A stretch of 64,000 nucleotides of DNA, from the NCBI GenBank assembly GCA_039990395.1, contig JBDXFZ010000146.1, positions 930,001 to 994,000 of the forward strand, written 5' to 3'. The notes beneath the pieces are model-generated. The model made no database searches and was not told the DNA's origin. It saw only the letters and a list, made by a program, of their open reading frames with translations. Positions 28,908 through 37,636 of this stretch are shown in pieces. The translations under genes were made by a program, and so were the position numbers. Each line of letters starts with the position of its first letter. Positions within the stretch are counted from its first letter, which is position 1. The DNA comes from CALINF01 sp039990395 (GTDB lineage: Bacteria > Pseudomonadota > Gammaproteobacteria > Pseudomonadales > Halieaceae).

Positions 28908-30206
28908 ATGTTAGATATCAAAGTTATTCGTCAGGACCCACAGGCAGTAGCAGCTGCACTTACCAAGCGCGGCTTTACTTTCGATGTTGCCGAGTTTGAA
29001 GCACTCGATGCTCGCCGCAAGCAAGCCGATATAGCCGCGCAAAATCTGCAGGCAGAGCGCAAGAGCGCCTCCAAGAAAATTGGTGAACTGGTGAAGCAAG
29101 GTGTGGATGTAAGCGAGGCCAAGGCACAGGTTAACGACATTCTGCAAAAGATTGCACAGCAGATAGATGCGGCCACAGACGAAGCCAAAGCCGTGCAGGC
29201 ACAGTTGGATGATCTGCTTCTGGCATTACCCAATATCCCGGATGAGCTGGTGCCAGAGGGCGCAAGCGAGGATGACAACCTGGAGATTAGCCGGTGGGGT
29301 GAACCCAAAACCTACGACTTCGAAGTAAAAGACCATGTAGACATCGGCGAGGGACTGGGTCAATTCGACACTGAAACCGCAGGCAAGATTACGGGCAGCC
29401 GCTTTACGGTAATGTACGGTGAGCTGGCACGCCTGCATCGCGCTCTGATTCAGTTCATGCTGAACCTGCATACGGGCGAGCACGGCTATCAGGAAATTTA
29501 CGTACCCTACATTGTGAACCGCGATTCGCTGCGCGGCACTGGCCAGCTGCCCAAGTTTGAAGAGGACCTTTTCAAGTTAGAAGGCGACCAGGGGTATTAC
29601 CTGATACCTACAGCAGAAGTCCCCGTAACCAATGTTGCGCGCGATCGTATCTTTGATGACGAGGAGCTGGGCGAGGAGGGCGTTAAGTTTGTAGCCCATA
29701 CGCCGTGTTTTCGCAGCGAAGCGGGCAGCTATGGCCGTGACACGCGCGGCATGATTCGCCAGCATCAGTTTGAGAAGGTAGAGCTGGTGCAGATGGTAAG
29801 GCCGCATCGTTCAGACGAAGCGCTTGATAAACTTACGGGGCACGCCGAGGCAATATTGCAGGCACTGGAATTACCGTATCGCAAAGTGATTTTGTGTGGC
29901 GGTGATATTGGCTTTGGCGCGCGTAAAACCTTTGATCTGGAAGTGTGGCTGCCGGCGCAAGACACCTATCGCGAAATCTCTAGCTGCTCTAACTACGGAG
30001 ACTATCAGGCAAGGCGCATGCAGGCGCGTTGGCGTAACCCAGAAACCGGCAAGCCCGAGTTGCTGCATACGCTAAATGGTTCTGGCCTGGCGATAGGTCG
30101 CACATTGGTAGCCATTCTTGAGAACTATCAACGGCAAGACGGCACAGTTGAGGTGCCTGCAGCGTTGCAGCCGTACATGGGTGGATTAACCCAGCTGGGC
30201 GGATAG
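28908..30206 (+). CDS. serS: Seryl-tRNA synthetase
   Basis: 432 residues. Class II synthetase charging tRNA-Ser. The N-terminal antiparallel coiled-coil arm (about 1-105, rich in Lys/Glu/Ala) contacts the tRNA long arm. The catalytic part has YLIPTAEVPVTN, FRSEAGSYGRDTRGMIRQHQFEKVE (motif 2) and GSGLAIGRTLVAILE (motif 3). The length is typical. cysG begins 17 bp downstream. Confidence 0.98.
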   Translation: MLDIKVIRQDPQAVAAALTKRGFTFDVAEFEALDARRKQADIAAQNLQAERKSASKKIGELVKQGVDVSEAKAQVNDILQKIAQQIDAATDEAKAVQAQLDDLLLALPNIPDELVPEGASEDDNLEISRWGEPKTYDFEVKDHVDIGEGLGQFDTETAGKITGSRFTVMYGELARLHRALIQFMLNLHTGEHGYQEIYVPYIVNRDSLRGTGQLPKFEEDLFKLEGDQGYYLIPTAEVPVTNVARDRIFDDEELGEEGVKFVAHTPCFRSEAGSYGRDTRGMIRQHQFEKVELVQMVRPHRSDEALDKLTGHAEAILQALELPYRKVILCGGDIGFGARKTFDLEVWLPAQDTYREISSCSNYGDYQARRMQARWRNPETGKPELLHTLNGSGLAIGRTLVAILENYQRQDGTVEVPAALQPYMGGLTQLGG

Positions 30207-30223
30207 CTCGGCCGTTATTCACA

Positions 30224-31609
30224 GTGGAATACTTTCCCATCAGCATGCGACTAACCCACGAGCCGGTGTTGCTTGTGGGTGGCGGTACGGTGGGTACGCG
30301 CAAAGCAAGATTGCTGCTGCGCGCTGGTGCGAACATCACAGTGGTAGCACCCGAAATTTCGCCCGAGCTCGAAGCAGCTATTCAAGACCACGGCGGTATC
30401 TGGCAAGTTCGTGAGTACACCGAAACAGATGTGCATGGCAAAAAGCTGGTGATTGCCGCTACGCCTGATCAGGCCACCAACAAGCTTATATACCAGCACG
30501 CCAATGCGCTTAACATTCCGGTAAACGTGGTGGACAACCCCGCGCTGTGTACCTTCATCGTACCTTCCATCGTCGATAGATCACCCATCACCATAGCCAT
30601 CAACAGCGCGGGAAAAAGCCCAGTGCTGGCGCGTTCACTGCGACGCAAGATTGAAGCGATAGCGCCTGCAGAATTAGGTAGGTTGGGTGAGTTCGCTGGG
30701 CGTTTGCGAGACAGAGTGAAAGCGGCGATACCCGAAGAAGACAAGCGCAGATTGTTTTGGGAGGCAGTCATCGGGGGGTCAATTGCAGAGCAAGTATTGA
30801 TTGGCAACGAAAGCAGGGCAGAGGCCTTACTTGATGAAGCACTGCAGGACACAAGCGCACTGAACAAAGGCGAGGTGTACCTGATTGGCGCTGGCCCAGG
30901 TGACCCAGAACTTATGACCTTTAAGGCAGTGCGCCTGCTACAAAAGGCCGATGTGGTGCTGTACGACCGCTTAGTGAACCCTGCAATAGTGGACATGGCG
31001 CGCAAGGATGCCGAGCGCCTGTATGTGGGCAAGCAGCGTGCAGACCATGCAGTGCCGCAGGATCAGATCAATCAGAAGCTACTAGACCTGGCACTGGAAG
31101 GTAAACATGTGGCGCGCTTAAAAGGCGGCGATCCGTTTATATTTGGCCGAGGCGGTGAAGAGATAGAGCTGCTTGCGCAACACGGGGTGGCGTTTCAGGT
31201 GGTACCCGGTATCACAGCGGCTAGCGGGGCAGCCAGTTATGCCGGTATTCCGCTAACGCATCGTGATCATGCCCAATCGGTGCGCTTTGTTACAGGCCAT
31301 ACCAAGGATGGCAAGCTCGACCACGACTGGACCCAGTTCCAATCATCTAATGAAACGCTTGTGTTTTATATGGGGTTGGTGGGTTTGCCGATTATCTGTG
31401 AGCAGCTACAAGCACACGGACGTTCACCAGATACGCCGATAGCCTTAGTGGAGCGCGCGAGTACGCCAGAGCAGCGGGTGCATGTGAGCACGTTATCTAC
31501 GATGATGGAGGTGGTAGAGAAAGAGCAGCCTCATGCGCCTACGCTGATCATTGTGGGTGATGTTGTATCACTGCAAGGCAGCCTGACCTGGTTTGCAGGC
31601 AACGCATGA
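30224..31609 (+). CDS. cysG: Siroheme synthase CysG (multifunctional)
   Basis: 461 residues from GTG at 30224, giving MEYFPISMRLTHEPVLLVGGG. The N-terminal Met8/SirC-type half (to about 200) has the NAD motif VGGGTVGTRKARLLL and performs precorrin-2 oxidation and iron chelation. The C-terminal SUMT half starts with VYLIGAGPGDPELMT and contains VVPGITAASGAASYAGIPLTH, methylating uroporphyrinogen III. Product: siroheme for sulfite/nitrite reductases. It overlaps the next gene by 4 bp, which couples housekeeping transcription to the polysaccharide regulator. Confidence 0.96.
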   Translation: MEYFPISMRLTHEPVLLVGGGTVGTRKARLLLRAGANITVVAPEISPELEAAIQDHGGIWQVREYTETDVHGKKLVIAATPDQATNKLIYQHANALNIPVNVVDNPALCTFIVPSIVDRSPITIAINSAGKSPVLARSLRRKIEAIAPAELGRLGEFAGRLRDRVKAAIPEEDKRRLFWEAVIGGSIAEQVLIGNESRAEALLDEALQDTSALNKGEVYLIGAGPGDPELMTFKAVRLLQKADVVLYDRLVNPAIVDMARKDAERLYVGKQRADHAVPQDQINQKLLDLALEGKHVARLKGGDPFIFGRGGEEIELLAQHGVAFQVVPGITAASGAASYAGIPLTHRDHAQSVRFVTGHTKDGKLDHDWTQFQSSNETLVFYMGLVGLPIICEQLQAHGRSPDTPIALVERASTPEQRVHVSTLSTMMEVVEKEQPHAPTLIIVGDVVSLQGSLTWFAGNA

Positions 31610-32124
31610 GCTGGCTGGCAGTTCACACGAAACCAAGAGAAGAGGCCACCGCGAGCGCCCAGCTGCAACAGCAGGGCTATGGTGTGTTTCTCCCCGAGAT
31701 AACCGAGCGCAAGCGCCGCAAGGGTAAGTGGCAGCGAGTGCGTTCGCCATTGTTCCCTCGTTACCTATTTATCAATGTGGATCTTGAAGAGCAGAGCATT
31801 GCGCCGGTGCGCTCTACTCGCGGCGTGATTGGCCTATTGCGCTTTGGTGGAGAGATAGCGGTATTACCTAATACTGTGGTCGAGGCTCTGCAGGCAGCCC
31901 ATGAATTTGGCGCAGAGGCAGATACCAGTAGTGAGCAGGAGTGGCCGCACAAGCCCGGCGATACTGTGGAGATTCTCGAGGGGCCCTTCAAAGGTCTGGC
32001 GGCTGTGTATCAGATGCCCAAAGGAGAGGATAGGGCGGCATTGCTGCTCACCATGCTTGGCAGCGAGCAAACGGTCGTCGTGGAACGTTCGTCATTGGGG
32101 AGTGTGATTGAGTCAGCCTCTTAA
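31606..32124 (+). CDS. RfaH-like transcription antiterminator (NusG paralogue)
   Basis: 172 residues. The NGN domain opens with MSWLAVHTKPREEATASAQL and contains LFPRYLFINVDLE, the family signature that binds the RNA polymerase clamp. The C-terminal KOW region reads HKPGDTVEILEGPFKGLAAVYQMPKGEDRAALLLTMLG. In RfaH this allows long polysaccharide operons to be transcribed after recruitment by an ops element. Position supports that role: it overlaps cysG by 4 bp and lies immediately upstream of a leader with an ops-like sequence and the polysaccharide genes. It is probably RfaH or an operon-specific relative (LoaP/UpxY-like); the housekeeping nusG would lie elsewhere. Confidence 0.88.
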   Translation: MSWLAVHTKPREEATASAQLQQQGYGVFLPEITERKRRKGKWQRVRSPLFPRYLFINVDLEEQSIAPVRSTRGVIGLLRFGGEIAVLPNTVVEALQAAHEFGAEADTSSEQEWPHKPGDTVEILEGPFKGLAAVYQMPKGEDRAALLLTMLGSEQTVVVERSSLGSVIESAS

Positions 32125-32303
32125 TTCGTAGGAGGCCACCGCTAGCAGGCATCGATGAGCCTGCGCAAGGTCTTGCAAGCCCCCCTCTGAAGTCCACCCT
32201 GACTCCTCGATACCTATTTAGATTAGCTTGATGCGAGAAAAAGATCATCCCCGTATCACCTTCAAATTGCTTGTTCGCCAATTTTTGTACTGTTACTGTG
32301 TTC

Positions 32304-32319
32304 ATAGCGTGAACGCTAT
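32304..32319. promoter_or_regulatory. 6-bp dyad in the EPS leader (possible operator)
   Basis: ATAGCG-TGAA-CGCTAT is a perfect inverted repeat 128 bp before the EPS-type MarR gene. A winged-helix dimer could bind it, but nothing else supports the assignment. Confidence 0.25.
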
Positions 32320-32370
32320 TAGCGGGTAGTAGTCTGCTCCAGCGACTTCCTCACCACGTACGCCTAACTG

Positions 32371-32398
32371 GCAGGGTGCAAACCCTGCGGTAGCCTGC
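32371..32398 (+). promoter_or_regulatory. ops/JUMPstart-like element in the polysaccharide leader
   Basis: GCAGGG-TGCAAA-CCCTGC forms a perfect hairpin (32371-32388), and TGCGGTAGCCTG (32386-32397) matches the E. coli ops GGCGGTAGCGTG at 10 of 12 positions. It lies 49 bp before the first polysaccharide-operon gene and about 260 bp after the RfaH-like gene. The rest of the 322-bp spacer (32125-32446) contains no gene that I can support. Confidence 0.55.
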
Positions 32399-32446
32399 CT
32401 GTTCGATACTCAGCGCTCAACGATTTCAAACTAAAAGGGATGCTCT

Positions 32447-32818
32447 ATGCCATCTAACCAGAACCTATCCAGTAGGGAAGAAGTGCGTCTGAATGTGCTG
32501 CGCTTGCTGCAACAGTCGCCGCAGATGTCGCAGCGTGAAATAGCCAGTTCGCTGGATGTAAGCCTTGGTGGCATCAACTATTGTCTGCGCGCGCTGGTGG
32601 ACAAGGGGTGGGTGAAGGTGGAAAACTTCAGTAAGAGCGAGCAAAAGCTGCGCTATGCCTATTTGCTCACACCCAAGGGTGCTAAAGAAAAGTCCAAGCT
32701 CACTGCGCAATTTCTCAGGCGGAAATTAACTGAATACGAAACGCTAAAGCAAGAGATTGCCGCGCTGGAAAAGGAGGTAGGCACAACTCACCGAGGGCAG
32801 GCGCTGGAAACCTCATGA
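32447..32818 (+). CDS. EPS-associated MarR-family regulator
   Basis: 123 residues. A winged-helix DNA-binding domain (MSQREIASSLDVSLGGINYCLRALVDKGWVKVENF, about 26-60) is followed by a basic coiled C-terminus (KLTEYETLKQEIAALEKEV). The sequence fits the MarR-type regulators that head exopolysaccharide loci in gammaproteobacteria (the TIGR04176-like group). It overlaps the following dehydrogenase gene by 4 bp (ATGA). It presumably controls the locus locally; the ligand is unknown. Confidence 0.85.
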   Translation: MPSNQNLSSREEVRLNVLRLLQQSPQMSQREIASSLDVSLGGINYCLRALVDKGWVKVENFSKSEQKLRYAYLLTPKGAKEKSKLTAQFLRRKLTEYETLKQEIAALEKEVGTTHRGQALETS

Positions 32819-34134
32819 CAAGCTCTATACACAAAGATACGTTGCTTGGCGCGCTCAACAACAAGGGCGCGGTGATCGGGATTGTCGGGTTGGGGTATGT
32901 GGGGTTGCCTTTATCCCTGCGCTACGCAGAAGCGGGCTACAGCGTACTGGGTTTTGATATCGATCAGGCCAAAGCAGATAACATTTCGGCAGGCACTAGC
33001 TATTTCAGCCATATACCCGATGCCAAAGTAGAGCAGGCCGCAGCAAGCGGCTTTGAAGCCACCACAAACTTTAGCCGCGCTGGCGAAGTAGACGCGTTGA
33101 TTCTATGCGTGCCCACGCCACTTAATGAGCAACGCGAGCCAGACCTCAGCTTTGTCACCGGCACCATGGATGCACTGGTGCCGCATTTACGGGCAGGGCA
33201 GGTCGTGTCTCTTGAAAGTACAACCTACCCAGGTACCACCGAAGAAGAATTGCGCCCGCGCATCGAGGCGGCGGGCTTTGAGGTGGGCAGCGACATCTTT
33301 CTGGTTTACTCACCCGAACGCGAAGACCCAGGTAACCCCAACTTTTCTACTCAAACCATCCCCAAGTTGGTGGGCGGCAGCTGTGAAGCCTGCCTGGAAA
33401 TCGGTACGGCGCTGTATGAGCACGTTATAGACAAGGTTGTGCCCGTAAGCTCTACGCAGGTGGCGGAGCTTGCCAAGTTACTGGAAAACATCCATCGGGC
33501 GGTGAATATTGGCCTGGTGAACGAGATGAAAGTTGTGGCCGATAAGATGGGCATCGACATTTATGAAGTAATCGATGCCGCTGCAACCAAGCCGTTTGGT
33601 TTTGTGCCGTATTACCCTGGGCCGGGTTTGGGTGGGCATTGCCTGCCCATCGATCCGTTTTACCTCACCTGGAAGGCGCGCCAATATGGTATCAATACGC
33701 GGTTCATCGAATTGGCCGGTGAGGTGAACAGTGCCATGCCTGATTACGTTGTGAATAAGGTGGGGGAGGCCCTCAACGAGTATGGCAAGGCCATCAAGGG
33801 AAGCCGCATTCTAGTGCTAGGGATCGCTTATAAACCCAATGTAGATGATATGCGCGAGTCTCCCTCAGCCGAAATCTTGGCACGCTTGCAAGGATTGGGT
33901 GCCAAAGTAGAGTACTCGGACCCCATGGTGCCTGTGTTTCCCGCTATGCGTCGCTACACCTTTGATCTGCGCAGCGTAGATCTCACACCCGAGAGTATTG
34001 CAGGGTACGACTGCGTGATTGTCGCAACAGACCATGCCCAGTTCGACTATGACCTGATTCAACTCCATGCCCGCATCATTGTGGATACGCGTGGCCGCTA
34101 CCGCGAGAAAGCTGAAAATGTGAGGCGAGCATGA
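32815..34134 (+). CDS. UDP-N-acetylglucosamine 6-dehydrogenase (WbpA/TviB type)
   Basis: 439 residues. Two-step NAD-dependent oxidation of UDP-HexNAc to the uronic acid. The Rossmann motif IVGLGYVGLP is at 23-32 and catalytic C276 is in GGHCLPIDPF. PFGFVPYYPGPGLGGHC and YKPNVDDMRESP are typical of the UDP-GlcNAc/ManNAc group rather than UDP-glucose dehydrogenases. UDP-GlcNAc is likelier than UDP-ManNAc because of the TviB/WbpA-like features and the lack of a wecB neighbour, but this is not certain. It overlaps both neighbours by 4 bp. Confidence 0.88.
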   Translation: MTSSIHKDTLLGALNNKGAVIGIVGLGYVGLPLSLRYAEAGYSVLGFDIDQAKADNISAGTSYFSHIPDAKVEQAAASGFEATTNFSRAGEVDALILCVPTPLNEQREPDLSFVTGTMDALVPHLRAGQVVSLESTTYPGTTEEELRPRIEAAGFEVGSDIFLVYSPEREDPGNPNFSTQTIPKLVGGSCEACLEIGTALYEHVIDKVVPVSSTQVAELAKLLENIHRAVNIGLVNEMKVVADKMGIDIYEVIDAAATKPFGFVPYYPGPGLGGHCLPIDPFYLTWKARQYGINTRFIELAGEVNSAMPDYVVNKVGEALNEYGKAIKGSRILVLGIAYKPNVDDMRESPSAEILARLQGLGAKVEYSDPMVPVFPAMRRYTFDLRSVDLTPESIAGYDCVIVATDHAQFDYDLIQLHARIIVDTRGRYREKAENVRRA

Positions 34135-35090
34135 TACGCATTTTTGTAGCCGGCCACAACGGCATGGTGGGTTCGGCAATTGTACGTCAGTTAGAGTTGG
34201 AATCTGACGTAGAACTGATCACTGCCAGCCGAGCGCAATTGGATCTAACCAACCAGGCCGCCGTCGCGGCTTTTTTTGCCGAGCAAAATATTGATGAAGT
34301 GTATCTATGCGCGGCCAAGGTAGGGGGCATTCATGCCAACAACACTTATCCGGCAGATTTTATCTATACAAACCTGATGCTCGAATGCAATGTGATTCAG
34401 CAAGCTTACGCACATGGCGTGCACAAGTTGCTCTTTTTGGGTAGCTCGTGCATTTACCCCCGGCTTGCCGAGCAACCCATGCGCGAAGAGGCGTTGCTCA
34501 CAGGGGCACTAGAGCCGACTAGCGAACCCTATGCTGTGGCCAAGATTGCCGGCATTAAGCTGTGCGAAAGCTACAACCGGCAGCACGGTACCGACTACCG
34601 CAGTGTGATGCCTACTAACCTGTATGGCCCCGGAGACAACTTTCACCCGGAGAATAGCCACGTGATACCGGCATTAATGCGGCGCTTTCATGAGGCGGCG
34701 CAAGCTAGGGACGATACTCTTACAGTGTTGGGCAGCGGCAGGCCAATGCGCGAGTTCTTGCACGTGGATGATATGGCGAGCGCCTCGATACACGTGATGA
34801 ACCTGTCGCTGGATGAGTATCAGGTAGTTACCGAGCCACGCTGCAGCCACATTAACGTGGGCACGGGTACGGAGGTCACCATTGCTGACCTGGCCACCAC
34901 TATGGCCGACGTTACCGGCTACAGCGGTACCATCGAATTTGATTCAAGCAAGCCTGATGGTGCGCCGAGAAAGCTTATGAACAGCGCCAAGCTAAGGTCT
35001 CTTGGCTGGGCGCCAAACTACCTCCTTAAGCAGGGCTTGCTGCATTCTTACGAATGGTTTGTTGCGCATCAAGAGAGCTTCAGAGCTTAG
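34131..35090 (+). CDS. fcl: GDP-L-fucose synthase
   Basis: 319 residues. This extended SDR epimerises and reduces GDP-4-keto-6-deoxymannose to GDP-L-fucose with NADPH. Motifs: GHNGMVGSAI (8-17), LGSSCIYP, and the catalytic pair Y134/K138 in EPYAVAKIAG. The length matches E. coli WcaG (321). It overlaps the preceding gene by 4 bp and is followed by gmd, which makes its substrate. Confidence 0.95.
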   Translation: MIRIFVAGHNGMVGSAIVRQLELESDVELITASRAQLDLTNQAAVAAFFAEQNIDEVYLCAAKVGGIHANNTYPADFIYTNLMLECNVIQQAYAHGVHKLLFLGSSCIYPRLAEQPMREEALLTGALEPTSEPYAVAKIAGIKLCESYNRQHGTDYRSVMPTNLYGPGDNFHPENSHVIPALMRRFHEAAQARDDTLTVLGSGRPMREFLHVDDMASASIHVMNLSLDEYQVVTEPRCSHINVGTGTEVTIADLATTMADVTGYSGTIEFDSSKPDGAPRKLMNSAKLRSLGWAPNYLLKQGLLHSYEWFVAHQESFRA

Positions 35091-35151
35091 CAATAATCTG
35101 TGGCAACCAAGCGCCACTTAAAAACGATCAAAAAAGGATGGACGAGATAAC

Positions 35152-36282
35152 ATGACCCGCAAATGCGCGCTGATAACTGGTATAACAGGGCAAGATGGAT
35201 CGTACCTTGCAGAGTTTCTGCTAGAGAAGGGTTATGAGGTGCACGGTATTAAACGCCGGTCATCCTCATTTAATACCGAACGAATCGATCATATCTATCA
35301 AGACCCTCATGCGAGTAACAAAAGCCTGATACTGCACTATGGCGACTTATCGGACACCTCCAACATTACGCGCATCATTCAGCAGGTGCAGCCAGATGAA
35401 ATTTATAACCTGGCAGCCCAAAGCCATGTAGCCGTCAGCTTTGAAGAGCCCGAGTATACGGCCGACGTAGATGGCATAGGCACTTTGCGGATACTGGAAG
35501 CCGTGCGCCTGTTGGGACTAACGGAGAAAGCGCGCATTTTTCAGGCGTCTACCTCTGAGCTATATGGCTTGGTACGGGAAACGCCACAAACCGAGACCAC
35601 GCCGTTTTACCCGCGCTCACCCTACGGTGTGGCTAAGCTATATGCCTACTGGATTACAGTGAACTATCGAGAGGCCTACGGCATGTATGCCTGTAATGGC
35701 ATCTTGTTTAATCACGAGAGCCCGCGCCGGGGCGAGACCTTTGTCAGCCGCAAGATTACCCGGGGCCTTGCCAATATTAGTCAGGGATTGGAGCAGTGCC
35801 TGTACATGGGTAACATGAGCTCACTGCGCGACTGGGGCCATGCCCGCGACTACGTACAAATGCAGTGGCTAATGCTACAGCAAGACGAACCGATAGATTT
35901 CGTGATTGCCACCGGCCAACAAACTTCCGTTCGAGACTTTATCGTGCGCTCTGCCCACAACATAGGCATAAAAATAGCGTTTGAAGGGGAGGGCCTTGAA
36001 GAGACAGGCCGCGTTACGGCGGTTGACGATGCTGTTGCCCAAGCAAATATCACAGTGAAGCCCGGCGATGTGATTGTACGCGTAGACGAGCGCTACTACC
36101 GCCCGGCAGAGGTGGATTCACTGCTAGGCGATCCCAGCCAGGCAGAGAACAAGCTCGGCTGGAAGCCCACCACCTCGCTTGATGAAATGATCAGCGAAAT
36201 GGTGGCGGGGGACTTAGAGGCGGCTTGTAAAAACCGGCTGCTGATCAAAGAAGGGTACGAGGTAGTGCAGGCTAAGGAGTAG
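35152..36282 (+). CDS. gmd: GDP-mannose 4,6-dehydratase
   Basis: 376 residues. Converts GDP-D-mannose to GDP-4-keto-6-deoxy-D-mannose. GITGQDGSYLAEFLLEKGY and RRSSSFNTERIDH are diagnostic; Y158/K162 in SPYGVAKLYAYW form the catalytic pair; NHESPRRGETFV is conserved. The length is normal. Paired with fcl it supplies GDP-L-fucose for the polysaccharide. No mannose-activating genes (manB/manC) are present in the window. Confidence 0.97.
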   Translation: MTRKCALITGITGQDGSYLAEFLLEKGYEVHGIKRRSSSFNTERIDHIYQDPHASNKSLILHYGDLSDTSNITRIIQQVQPDEIYNLAAQSHVAVSFEEPEYTADVDGIGTLRILEAVRLLGLTEKARIFQASTSELYGLVRETPQTETTPFYPRSPYGVAKLYAYWITVNYREAYGMYACNGILFNHESPRRGETFVSRKITRGLANISQGLEQCLYMGNMSSLRDWGHARDYVQMQWLMLQQDEPIDFVIATGQQTSVRDFIVRSAHNIGIKIAFEGEGLEETGRVTAVDDAVAQANITVKPGDVIVRVDERYYRPAEVDSLLGDPSQAENKLGWKPTTSLDEMISEMVAGDLEAACKNRLLIKEGYEVVQAKE

Positions 36283-36346
36283 GGTTTAAGTACCTGCAAG
36301 CGCTAGAAATCGATATGCACTCCCATCAGCTATTAGGAAGCCAACA

Positions 36347-37516
36347 ATGAAAATTACTGTAGTAGGCACAGGTTATGTGGGCCTCGCTAATGCTGTGCTT
36401 CTAGCCCAGCACAACGAGGTTGTGGCTTTGGATATCAACGCCGACCGCGTGGCGACGATAAATCGTGGTGAACCTACGGTGGAGGATGCTGAGCTAGAGC
36501 AGTTCATAAAAGAAGGAACTCTGGACCTGGTTGCCACAATGGACAGCGCGCAAGCCTATCGTGATGCCGACTTTATAATAGTGGCAACTCCCACCGACTA
36601 TGACCCGGACAATAACTACTTCGATACCTCCAGTGTTGAGGCCGTAGTAGCTGATGCTAGTCGGCTCAATCCAAGCGCCACTATCGTTATCAAATCAACA
36701 ATCCCCGTGGGGTTTACCCGGCAGCTTCGCGAGCAGTCTGGTCTGGAAAACATCATCTTCAGCCCCGAGTTCTTGCGTGAAGGCCAAGCACTTTATGACA
36801 ATCTGCATCCTTCCCGTATTGTTGTGGGCGATACCAGCGAACGGGGCCAGCGCTTCGCTGATTTGCTTGCAGAGGGAGCAGAAGACACCGATATACCCAT
36901 ATTACTCACTGGCAGTACTGAAGCAGAAGCGATTAAATTGTTCGCCAACACCTATCTTGCAATGCGGGTGGCCTATTTCAACGAGTTAGACAGCTACGCC
37001 GAGACTCATGGCCTGGAGTCTCGCCATATCATTGACGGCGTAGGGCTGGACCCTCGCATTGGTACACATTACAACAACCCGTCGTTTGGGTATGGCGGCT
37101 ATTGCCTGCCAAAAGACACCAAGCAGCTATTGGCAAATTATGCCGATGTGCCCAGCAACATCATTCAAGCCATTGTTGATGCTAACACCACTCGCAAGGA
37201 CTTCATTGCCAATGCGGTGCTTAGCCGAAACCCCGGAGTTGTGGGCATTTATCGACTGGTGATGAAGGAAGGCTCAGACAATATTCGCGCCTCTGCGATG
37301 CAGGGCGTGATGAAACGTTTGAAGGCAAAAGGTGTGCAGGTGATTGTGTATGAGCCCAGCATGCAGCAAGCCGAGTTTTTTAACTCTGAAGTATTAGACG
37401 ATCTGGCGAGTTTTAAGCAGCGTAGTGATGTGATTATTGCGAATCGGCGTCACGAAGATTTGGATGATGTGGCTGATAAGGTCTACACGAGGGATTTGTT
37501 CGGCGGTGATGCGTAG
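36347..37516 (+). CDS. ugd: UDP-glucose 6-dehydrogenase, copy 1
   Basis: 389 residues, the short E. coli Ugd type. Oxidises UDP-glucose to UDP-glucuronate. VVGTGYVGLANAVLLAQHN is at 5-23, SPEFLREG at 139-146, and catalytic C253 in GYGGYCLPKDT. About 87% identical by hand count to the second copy at 38599-39768 (around 50 differences), with the middle (about 185-340) nearly unchanged. It feeds the UDP-glucuronate decarboxylase encoded next. Confidence 0.96.
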   Translation: MKITVVGTGYVGLANAVLLAQHNEVVALDINADRVATINRGEPTVEDAELEQFIKEGTLDLVATMDSAQAYRDADFIIVATPTDYDPDNNYFDTSSVEAVVADASRLNPSATIVIKSTIPVGFTRQLREQSGLENIIFSPEFLREGQALYDNLHPSRIVVGDTSERGQRFADLLAEGAEDTDIPILLTGSTEAEAIKLFANTYLAMRVAYFNELDSYAETHGLESRHIIDGVGLDPRIGTHYNNPSFGYGGYCLPKDTKQLLANYADVPSNIIQAIVDANTTRKDFIANAVLSRNPGVVGIYRLVMKEGSDNIRASAMQGVMKRLKAKGVQVIVYEPSMQQAEFFNSEVLDDLASFKQRSDVIIANRRHEDLDDVADKVYTRDLFGGDA

Positions 37517-37636
37517 CAAGGCGTCATAAAGACTTTGCCGGATCTCATTTAGGAGTGATAAGCGTTCTTATCGGATGTTAGACCTTTGCACCACCAGCAT
37601 GGAATATAGAAATAACAGAATCAGGGGAGACTGAAT

